From NCBI GenBank assembly GCA_017483425.1, contig JAFUWM010000088.1, positions 1 to 6,259 on the forward strand: DNA of 6,259 nucleotides, written 5' to 3'. A program made the position numbers and the translations under genes. Every line of letters starts with the position of its first letter. Within the stretch, counting starts at the first letter, position 1. Under the pieces are notes generated by a model. That model saw only the letters and a program-made list of their open reading frames with translations, did no database searches and was not told where the DNA came from. Below, piece after piece: positions 1 to 4,615 of the stretch. This DNA comes from Lachnospiraceae bacterium. Lineage in GTDB: Bacteria; Bacillota; Clostridia; Lachnospirales; Lachnospiraceae.

Positions 1-172
1 ATCCTGTAAGGTGCTGAAAGTTTGAAGGACGAAAGAGTATTTCCAAAGACTTTATCTCGTTGCTTGCCCTGTCCCTATATATGATAAGAATTCTTGTGTT
101 TGCAAGTTTTGACTTATATTCCTTGGCACATCTTATAGCGGTGTTGACAGCCTGTTCCTTTGATAAATCCAT
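1..172 (-). CDS. Partial small protein, possibly PBECR4-like nuclease domain (N-terminal 57 residues)
   Basis: Fifty-seven N-terminal residues are visible before the gene leaves the window. It starts MDLSKEQAVNTAIRCAKEYK, continues with a predicted beta strand (TRILIIY), and ends in the segment FRPSNFQHLTG. An aromatic-rich NFxHLTG motif after a short helix-strand start is reminiscent of the PBECR4 family, small nuclease-like proteins common in Firmicute phages and conjugative elements. That assignment is from memory of the motif, and the catalytic part lies outside the window. The start is well supported: AAGGAG sits 7 nt upstream of the ATG on the minus strand. A hairpin followed by five T lies just upstream and probably separates this gene from minus-strand transcription behind it. 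The reading frame is convincing; the family is tentative. Confidence 0.6.
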   Translation of the reverse strand, partial: MDLSKEQAVNTAIRCAKEYKSKLANTRILIIYRDRASNEIKSLEILFRPSNFQHLTG

Positions 173-194
173 GATCAAGCTCCTTATTTCGTTT

Positions 195-237
195 AAAAAG
201 GGAGAGCTCGTGTCGTAACACAAGTCACTCCCTTTTA
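195..237 (-). terminator. Hairpin with T-tract, likely terminator between minus-strand genes
   Basis: A perfect 9-bp stem pairs AAAAGGGAG (196-204) with CTCCCTTTT (228-236). A secondary GTGT/ACAC pairing sits in its 23-nt apical region. On the minus strand the stem is followed by five T, the usual intrinsic-terminator pattern, and then the ribosome site of the gene ending at 172. It also ends in TTTT on the plus strand, so it may work in both directions. The large loop makes it weaker than a classic terminator. An attenuator role for the downstream gene is an alternative. Confidence 0.5.
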
Positions 238-360
238 GTGGCTAATTATTACGGAGCCCATACTCCACTCGGCACTTACGTCCGCAACTGCTGTGGGAAT
301 TACGGAGCCCACACTCCACTCGGCGCTTACGTCCGCATTTACTATGGGTTTTGGTGTTAG
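238..360 (+). CDS. Doubtful 40-residue ORF built of two 17-residue repeats
   Basis: From a GTG at 238 to TAG at 358 the tandem repeat can be read as two near-identical peptide units, each containing YGAHTPLG(T/A)YVR, then a tail ending YYGFWC. The repeat period is 51 bp, exactly 17 codons, so the frame is kept between copies. Of the differences between copies, one is silent (CAT/CAC) and the rest change T/A, N/I, C/Y, C/Y and N/F. Against coding: no ribosome site stands before the GTG, no ATG occurs in frame, and the other two plus-strand frames are also open here. The stretch may instead be a structured RNA or DNA repeat. No function is proposed. Confidence 0.2.
   Translation: MANYYGAHTPLGTYVRNCCGNYGAHTPLGAYVRIYYGFWC
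250..351. repeat. Two-copy 51-bp tandem direct repeat
   Basis: Copy 1 is 250-300 and copy 2 is 301-351, with no spacer. The first 37 bp of each unit differ at only two positions (T/C and A/G, both transitions), while the last 14 bp diverge. Each unit contains GGAG-N6-CTCC, a small hairpin. Longer-range pairing is also perfect: TGTGGG at 292-297 with CCCACA at 308-313, and CCCATA at 257-262 with TATGGG at 343-348, forming nested stems across the two copies. This could be a folded RNA, a protein-binding array or a repeated peptide. Two units with no spacers do not make a CRISPR array. Confidence 0.75.
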
Positions 361-366
361 CCCACC

Positions 367-384
367 GATATGGCACGCCATATC
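367..384. promoter_or_regulatory. 18-bp interrupted palindrome
   Basis: GATATGGC-AC-GCCATATC is a perfect 8-bp dyad with a 2-bp centre. As DNA it suits a dimeric helix-turn-helix regulator. As RNA it would give a 6-bp stem with a 6-nt loop, followed on the plus strand by an AT-rich stretch (TATATTGTTATT), so a weak terminator for anything transcribed across the tandem repeat is an alternative. The rest of 385-430 is AT-rich with nothing recognisable. Confidence 0.4.
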
Positions 385-430
385 TATATTGTTATTCTAC
401 ATCAAAAAGGGATAATATACAATGATAATC

Positions 431-736
431 TCACAAATCACGGCTACTGCTGTCTTTAGATCCAAGTTCTACCCTTTTAACATGCGGGCTATGCTGACGT
501 AAATAGCCATCCATCATCTCCATCTGCTGCTCCATATCCCGTAAGTCTTTGGAAACAGCTATGTATTCGGTCTGAGCCTCGATCTTCTGCCTTTTGAGCT
601 TTTCAATACCCTCCATGATCTGCTCATATGTAACTTTGGCAGGATCAAGCCCCTTGGATTGTATCTCCCTTTCTATGAACATTGAAGTATAAAAAGTATA
701 AAAACCACCTTGATGCGGAGATGATAAATGCCACAT
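431..736 (-). CDS. Coiled-coil ORF, possible C-terminal remnant of a mobilization relaxase
   Basis: A 101-residue frame. From about residue 19 (MFIEREIQSKG) it is highly charged and helical, with a probable coiled coil over residues 40-80 (YEQIMEGIEKLKRQK, then a DLRDMEQQMEMMDGYL stretch) and a polar tail. This layout, a short linker then an E/K/Q-rich helix ending in a hydrophobic YL, resembles the extreme C-terminus of MobA/VirD2-type relaxases from Firmicute plasmids and integrative elements. This is inference from general appearance. The first 18 residues look unlike the rest, an in-frame stop lies a few codons upstream, and no ribosome site precedes the ATG at 736 or the internal Met. 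That suggests a decayed fragment rather than an intact gene. The upstream end borders the iorB promoter. Confidence 0.45.
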   Translation of the reverse strand: MWHLSSPHQGGFYTFYTSMFIEREIQSKGLDPAKVTYEQIMEGIEKLKRQKIEAQTEYIAVSKDLRDMEQQMEMMDGYLRQHSPHVKRVELGSKDSSSRDL

Positions 737-749
737 AATGTGGTAAAAT
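710..749 (+). promoter_or_regulatory. Putative sigma-A promoter for iorB
   Basis: TTGATG (710-715) is followed after 18 bp by CATAAT (734-739). Immediately downstream TGGTAAAAT (741-749) forms an extended -10 (TG-N-TAAAAT). Either could start transcription about 40-60 nt ahead of the leader ORF at 796. The matches are imperfect and the start site is not defined. Confidence 0.4.
731..743. promoter_or_regulatory. 13-bp perfect palindrome over the iorB -10, candidate operator
   Basis: CCACAT-A-ATGTGG is a perfect 6-1-6 inverted repeat. It covers the CATAAT -10 hexamer and abuts the extended -10, the position expected for a repressor operator. The cognate regulator is not encoded in the window. 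Confidence 0.4.
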
Positions 750-795
750 TATATCTGCATTAAGGCTCTTTTCTGTAATTTGAAAGGAGTTTGAC

Positions 796-837
796 ATGGG
801 AAAAGATTTGAGAGGGATCATCGGGACAAATGGATAA
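796..837 (+). CDS. 13-residue leader ORF translationally coupled to iorB
   Basis: The ATG at 796 has a strong ribosome site, GAAAGGAG at 782-789, 6 nt upstream. The ORF reads MGKDLRGIIGTNG and stops at TAA 835-837, overlapping the iorB start (ATGGATAA, ATG at 830). iorB has no good ribosome site of its own, so ribosomes probably load here and reinitiate at iorB. The overlap is what would be expected at an iorA-iorB junction, so the ORF may be the surviving tail of a deleted iorA. Equally it may be a dedicated coupling leader. It lacks the runs of regulatory codons seen in attenuator peptides. Confidence 0.45.
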   Translation: MGKDLRGIIGTNG

Positions 838-1402
838 AACAACTAAAAACATAATGATCGTAGGAGTAGGCGGACAGGGGACGCTGCTCACCAGCAGGAT
901 ACTTGGAGGTCTCATGGCAGATGCCGGATATGATGTCAAGATATCCGAGGTTCACGGGATGGCACAGCGCGGCGGCTCTGTAGTGACCTTTGTAAGATAC
1001 GGGGAAAAGGTCTATGAGCCAATAGTTGAGGAGGGGCAGGCTGATGTCCTTATTGCATTTGAGAGGCTTGAAGCGCTCAGATATGCTCATTTCTTAAAAA
1101 AAGACGGAGTGCTTATCGTCAATGACGAGAGGATAGACCCGATGCCGGTTGTCACTGGCGCAGCCGTTTACCCGGAGCAGATACTGGAAAATCTCGGGAA
1201 AGATCATACCGTATATTCAATAGATGCCATGTCAGAGGCAAAGAAGCTTGGCAACCAGAGAGTCTTTAATCTGGTGGTTCTTGGCATGGCTGCAAGTCAC
1301 ATGGATTTCACTAAGGAGCAGTGGACTAAGATAATAGAAAAGACCGTCCCCGCAAGGACGGTCGATATCAATCTTAAAGCGTTTGAAGTCGGATATGCTT
1401 AA
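830..1402 (+). CDS. iorB: Indolepyruvate:ferredoxin oxidoreductase, beta (gamma-domain) subunit
   Basis: This is the small subunit of the enzyme that oxidatively decarboxylates aryl-pyruvates (indolepyruvate, phenylpyruvate, hydroxyphenylpyruvate) to aryl-acetyl-CoA, reducing ferredoxin in the cytoplasm. The 190 residues match the usual family length. The N-terminus has the family signature IMIVGVGGQGTLLTSRIL (residues 8-25), then SEVHGMAQRGGSVVTFVRYG (39-58), both typical of the 2-oxoacid oxidoreductase gamma domain (POR/KOR/IOR). A DPMPV segment and a C-terminal helix follow. The catalytic TPP- and Fe-S-bearing IorA is not adjacent, so it must be encoded elsewhere for the enzyme to work. 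Translation probably depends on the overlapping 13-codon ORF. The stop overlaps the stop of the convergent DUF4956 gene by 4 bp, and no plus-strand terminator is visible. Function is firm at family level; the preferred keto acid is not readable. Confidence 0.93.
   Translation: MDKTTKNIMIVGVGGQGTLLTSRILGGLMADAGYDVKISEVHGMAQRGGSVVTFVRYGEKVYEPIVEEGQADVLIAFERLEALRYAHFLKKDGVLIVNDERIDPMPVVTGAAVYPEQILENLGKDHTVYSIDAMSEAKKLGNQRVFNLVVLGMAASHMDFTKEQWTKIIEKTVPARTVDINLKAFEVGYA
1331..1363 (-). terminator. Intrinsic terminator of the VTC-DUF4956 unit, embedded in iorB
   Basis: GACCGTCC (1342-1349) and GGACGGTC (1356-1363) form a perfect GC-rich 8-bp stem with a 6-nt loop. On the minus strand it is followed by TTTTCTATTAT, a T-rich tract, and it lies 36 bp past the DUF4956 stop codon. 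On the plus strand the following bases are GATATCAAT, so it should terminate only minus-strand transcripts. It sits wholly within the iorB coding sequence (the TVPARTV region). Confidence 0.65.
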
Positions 1403-2073
1403 AAGCTTACTTCTCCGTCATGTGAGAGAAGCGATACGGATGAGACACCCTCTATAGCGCCGATACTCTTTGAAAGCGCTGAAGCGTCCTTTGTGCGGAG
1501 TTCATACACAAGCTCAAGCGAACCGTTTGCAAGCACACGAGACTTCTCTATGAATGCGTTTGTATTGCTCTTTATCGCGTCGGCTATTGCCGTATCTTTG
1601 TCCTCGGCGGAATTAACGATGAGGATCATCGGAGACTGTATCACGGGTATGCGATCCAGAACCATTATAAGAGCTGTTGCCGCAAGTGAAAGTATGATCG
1701 CGACCTCTACAAGACCCGCGCCACAGATGATACCCACGGATATCGACCAGAAGAGGAATACAAGATCCATGGGATCCTTGACTGCCGTCCTGAAACGGAC
1801 TATCGACAGCGCACCTACCATACCGAGGGAGATGACCACACTCGACTGTACGGTAAGGATGATCGCCGCGGTTATTACCGACATAAGAACCAGAGAGATG
1901 TTAAAGCTCTTTGAGTAAAATGTTCTCTTCGTAAGGAACCTGTATACCAGATAGATGTACAAGCCCACGAGAAGTGAGAAAAACATCACGATAAGTATCT
2001 GTGATGTGGAGAGTTCTATGTTTGCATAGCCCTCTAAGAACGAACGTTTGAAAATGCTTGAAAAAGTTGTCAT
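1399..2073 (-). CDS. DUF4956 family integral membrane protein
   Basis: A 224-residue protein with about four membrane segments: residues 25-46, 58-76, 103-120 and 121-139. Between the second and third lies the strongly conserved family block SLGMVGALSIVRFRTAVKDP (82-101), diagnostic of DUF4956. The C-terminal third (148-222) is soluble, with an alternating strand-helix pattern resembling a small ferredoxin-like domain. Function is not established. The family is repeatedly found beside VTC-domain proteins, as here (VTC stop 36 bp upstream), which points to a membrane partner for the VTC enzyme, perhaps for export or anchoring of its product. The start is backed by GGAGG 5 nt before the ATG. 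The gene is second in a two-gene minus-strand operon ending at the hairpin inside iorB. Family assignment is confident; role is inferred from context. Confidence 0.88.
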   Translation of the reverse strand: MTTFSSIFKRSFLEGYANIELSTSQILIVMFFSLLVGLYIYLVYRFLTKRTFYSKSFNISLVLMSVITAAIILTVQSSVVISLGMVGALSIVRFRTAVKDPMDLVFLFWSISVGIICGAGLVEVAIILSLAATALIMVLDRIPVIQSPMILIVNSAEDKDTAIADAIKSNTNAFIEKSRVLANGSLELVYELRTKDASALSKSIGAIEGVSSVSLLSHDGEVSF

Positions 2074-2109
2074 GACTGCCTCCGATTAAAATACTTTTTA
2101 TTTTGGTTA

Positions 2110-2856
2110 TTAATGTACTCTTAAAAGCCTGCCGACGTAATGGCCGGTTGCCGATGTACCTGTATAGTTAAACTTACGGGAAAGATAATACTTTGAAAAA
2201 GTCTCCCTGTGCATATGTCCTGTTTCTATCGCATGTTGGAAATGGTTAGGGAGAAAAGCGTCATACTTGACCTCCAGAAGGTTCTGTCCGGTCTCAAGGA
2301 CGGGCCTTGATGCCAGCTCCCGGTCGGCGAGCAGCGCATCGAGCTCTGAGGATGAGCGGATATTTCTGTCAAAGGTTATCCTTGTATTCCCCTCTTTTGC
2401 CGCAAAAGGTGTACGCTCATATTCGACTATGACCGCAGGATGCAGCGCCTTGGTACGTATAGTAACAATAAATACGTTCAGCAGGGGAGGATTGTCATCT
2501 TCGACCCTGACTGTGCCGTCCATTATCTTAGCGAAAGTATCTTTGCTTATACGGCATGAATCCTTTGAGATCAGGTCAGCTTTTCTGCTCTTTCGTTCCA
2601 GACTGATGAAATCCGAGCTTCTGTCATATATCCTTATGCGCCATTTCTCACGCTCGTCCACACCGTCGATATTTTCCATGAGGAAAGAATCAAAATAATC
2701 ATCGAAATAGAGGCTTCTGATACTGTAGAAGCCCTTGTCTCCGGTATGGGAATCCTTTTTCATGAAAGTATCAAGGCGAAGCTCTGCGGCTTTAAGCCTG
2801 AGCTCCGGTTCAATGTACTTATATTCATGCCTGTAATGTTTTTTTTCATCAAACAT
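2110..2856 (-). CDS. VTC-domain protein, polyphosphate-polymerase-like
   Basis: A 248-residue soluble protein matching the VTC domain, the tunnel-shaped catalytic fold of yeast Vtc4 that makes polyphosphate from ATP. Landmark basic and acidic residues are present in order: RHEYKY (9-14), YSIRSLYFDD (44-53), WRIRIY (72-77, equivalent to the catalytic RxR), LERKSRK (86-92), VEYERTPF (144-151), ITFDRNI (160-166), LLEVKYD (193-199) and FSKYYLS (220-226). The active-site set therefore appears intact. Whether it makes polyphosphate in this organism is inference. The start must be the ATG at 2856, since the next in-frame Met lies beyond RHEYKY. That ATG has no ribosome site and sits 7 nt after a consensus -10, implying a leaderless mRNA. 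Codons 4-6 contain a run of eight A. The gene is first in a two-gene unit with the DUF4956 protein and diverges from the CoA-ligase operon. Confidence 0.88.
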   Translation of the reverse strand: MFDEKKHYRHEYKYIEPELRLKAAELRLDTFMKKDSHTGDKGFYSIRSLYFDDYFDSFLMENIDGVDEREKWRIRIYDRSSDFISLERKSRKADLISKDSCRISKDTFAKIMDGTVRVEDDNPPLLNVFIVTIRTKALHPAVIVEYERTPFAAKEGNTRITFDRNIRSSSELDALLADRELASRPVLETGQNLLEVKYDAFLPNHFQHAIETGHMHRETFSKYYLSRKFNYTGTSATGHYVGRLLRVH

Positions 2857-2858
2857 AG

Positions 2859-2887
2859 TGGAAATTATAGCACAACGGAATTATAAT
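2859..2887 (+). promoter_or_regulatory. Promoter of the CoA ligase operon
   Basis: TGGAAA (2859-2864), a 17-bp spacer and a consensus TATAAT (2882-2887) would start transcription near 2894, giving a leader of about 34 nt. It overlaps almost completely with the oppositely directed VTC promoter, so the two should compete for RNA polymerase. The -35 is weak (4 of 6). Confidence 0.5.
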
Positions 2888-2892
2888 AACAA
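2864..2892 (-). promoter_or_regulatory. Promoter of the VTC gene, near-consensus, leaderless
   Basis: On the minus strand TTGTTA (2892-2887), a 17-bp spacer, then TGC plus TATAAT (2869-2864) gives a full extended -10 promoter. The expected start site falls at 2857-2856, the first base of the VTC start codon. A second minus-strand TATAAT at 2885-2880 has only a poor -35 and would give a 17-nt leader, also without a ribosome site. Confidence 0.65.
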
Positions 2893-2927
2893 CAAACGTA
2901 AATTAGATTCACTCAGCGAGGTACAAA

Positions 2928-4226
2928 ATGATCTGGAATGAAACAAAGGAATGTATGACGCGTGATGAGCTTACGGATCTGCAGGGGAAAAGACTACACA
3001 AGCAGGTTGACCGCATTTATCATAACGTCGAATTTTACAGGAAGAAAATGCAGGAGAGAGGGGTTGAGCCGGGAGATATACAGACTGTGGAGGATCTGGA
3101 CAAGCTTCCTTTCACGACCTATGAGGATCTCAAAAACAACTATCCGTACGGTCTGCTCGCGGTGCCGAGGCAGGAAATAGTCAGGGTTCAGGCTTCCTCG
3201 GGCACCACAGGCAAGCCTAAGGTACTGTGTTACACGAGACGTGATATAGATATCTGGTCAGAGTGTGTCGCGAGGGCTATGTCAATGGCCGGAGTCACAA
3301 GAGATGACATCATACAGGTAGGCTATGGCTACGGACTTTTCACCGGGGGACTGGGAGCGCATTACGGAGCAGAGAATCTGGGAGCCATGGTCATACCCAT
3401 GTCAACAGGAAATACCAAAAAGCTCATAGACATGATGATAGACTGTGAGGTCACTGCCATAGCGTGTACGCCGTCGTATCTTCTGCATGTCGCGGAGGCG
3501 CTGGAGGAGCAGGGCCTTGTTGACAGGATCAAGCTTAAATACGCCGTATGCGGAGCGGAGCCATGGACTGATGAAATGAGAGCCCAGATAGAGCGCAGGC
3601 TTAATATCAAGGCTTATGATATCTACGGACTCACAGAGATAATGGGTCCCGGAGTCGCCTGTGACTGCAGATTCCACAAAGGACTCCATATATATGAGGA
3701 TCATTTCCTTCCCGAGATCATAGATCCCGACACTCTGGAGCAGAAGCCTCACGGTGAACTGGGAGAGCTTTGCATTACGACACTTACAAAAGAGGGTATG
3801 CCGCTTTTAAGATACAGGACAAGGGATCTTACCTCGCTTGAATACGGACAGTGCGAGTGCGGCCGTACCATGGCAAGGATCCAGCGCTTCAGAGGAAGGT
3901 CGGACGACATGCTTGTCATCCGCGGAGTGAATGTATTCCCTTCACAGGTTGAGCACGCACTGCTCACGGTAGCGGGTACTACTCCTAATTACTTCATCAC
4001 TGTAGACCGTGTGAATAATAACGACACCTTTGATGTCGCGATAGAGGTCGAGGAGAGATTCTTCTCTGACGAGGTAAAGAAGCTTGAGAAGCTTCGTTCA
4101 GATGTAGAGGATGCAATCCACCAGACTGTAGGGATCAAGGCAAAGGTTAAGCTTGTCGAGCCGAATGCGCTGCCGCATTCAGAGGGCAAGACCAAGCACG
4201 TTGAGGATAAGAGGAGGTTAACATAA
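2928..4226 (+). CDS. paaK: Phenylacetate-CoA ligase family, AMP-forming aryl-CoA ligase
   Basis: A 432-residue cytoplasmic ANL-superfamily enzyme that activates an aryl acid with ATP and CoA; its length is normal for the PaaK family. Visible motifs: N-terminal helical region with YHNVEFYRKKM (31-41), P-loop SSGTTGKPK (90-98), AEPWTDEMR (210-218), YGLTEIMGPG (233-242), RYRTRD (295-300), the hinge region GRSDDMLVIRGVNVFPSQVE (323-342), and a C-terminal SEGKTKHVEDKR (418-429) carrying the adenylation lysine. Cysteines at ACDC (244-247) and CEC (309-311) are also present. In anaerobes carrying ior genes this enzyme typically handles phenylacetate or indoleacetate, in the direction of CoA ester formation or, with the oxidoreductase, ATP conservation; the substrate cannot be read from sequence. 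The ATG at 2928 has GAGG 6 nt upstream. It is the first gene of a four-gene run, overlapping the ACT gene by one base. Confidence 0.93.
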   Translation: MIWNETKECMTRDELTDLQGKRLHKQVDRIYHNVEFYRKKMQERGVEPGDIQTVEDLDKLPFTTYEDLKNNYPYGLLAVPRQEIVRVQASSGTTGKPKVLCYTRRDIDIWSECVARAMSMAGVTRDDIIQVGYGYGLFTGGLGAHYGAENLGAMVIPMSTGNTKKLIDMMIDCEVTAIACTPSYLLHVAEALEEQGLVDRIKLKYAVCGAEPWTDEMRAQIERRLNIKAYDIYGLTEIMGPGVACDCRFHKGLHIYEDHFLPEIIDPDTLEQKPHGELGELCITTLTKEGMPLLRYRTRDLTSLEYGQCECGRTMARIQRFRGRSDDMLVIRGVNVFPSQVEHALLTVAGTTPNYFITVDRVNNNDTFDVAIEVEERFFSDEVKKLEKLRSDVEDAIHQTVGIKAKVKLVEPNALPHSEGKTKHVEDKRRLT

Positions 4227-4612
4227 TGCTAGTAAAACAACTTTCGGTTTTTCTTGAAAACAGACCGGGGACACTCGACGAAGCCTTAAAGGTATTGAAA
4301 GAAGCGGATATAAATATGAAAGCGCTTTCGCTCGCGGATACGTCGGAATTCGGAGTCATGCGGATCATAGCGGATAAGCCGGACGAAGCAAAGCAGGCAA
4401 TGAAGAACGCGGGCTATACTTCCATAGTAAACGAGGTGATCTCGGTCGAGCTTAAGTCCGAGGTAGGATATCTCGCGGGCATAGTGAAGAAGATATCGGA
4501 TGCCGGAGTAAATATCGAGTATATGTATGCGGCTCCGTCAAAGGACAGCGAAGCAAAGATGCTCATAAAGACAGACGACGCTGCCAGGGCGCAGAGCGCT
4601 CTGGGCGAGTAA
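4226..4612 (+). CDS. Tandem ACT-domain protein
   Basis: 128 residues forming two ACT repeats: about 3-65 (VKQLSVFLENRPGTL, then INMKALSLADTSEFGVMRII) and about 71-125 (VISVELKSEVGYLAG, then VNIEYMYAA). ENRPGTL is the characteristic ligand-binding turn of amino-acid-binding ACT domains. No catalytic domain is attached, so it probably senses an amino acid and acts as a regulatory partner. Such stand-alone tandem ACT proteins regularly follow PaaK-type ligases in Clostridia, which suggests sensing of an aromatic amino acid or its product. The start ATG shares one base with the ligase stop (TAATG) and has GAGGAGG 8 nt upstream, so translation is coupled and efficient. The family is secure; the ligand is inferred. 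Confidence 0.9.
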   Translation: MLVKQLSVFLENRPGTLDEALKVLKEADINMKALSLADTSEFGVMRIIADKPDEAKQAMKNAGYTSIVNEVISVELKSEVGYLAGIVKKISDAGVNIEYMYAAPSKDSEAKMLIKTDDAARAQSALGE

Positions 4613-4615
4613 TCC

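Noticed and set aside
250..351. CRISPR array
   Set aside because: Only two units, directly abutting, with no unique spacers and no cas genes in the window.
737..829. Riboswitch or T-box in the iorB leader
   Set aside because: The leader is short, with no T-box motif, specifier stem or known aptamer pattern; only the short ORF and palindrome are supported.
1493..1918. Plus-strand open frame within the DUF4956 gene
   Set aside because: Shadow of the DUF4956 coding sequence; composition is unlike a real protein.
2267..2698. Long open frame antisense to the VTC gene
   Set aside because: Serine-rich, low-complexity translation typical of an antisense shadow; the opposite strand carries intact VTC motifs.
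4078..4098. GAAGCTT repeats within the CoA ligase gene
   Set aside because: Explained by coding for a K/L/E-rich helix (KKLEKLR); no regulatory context.
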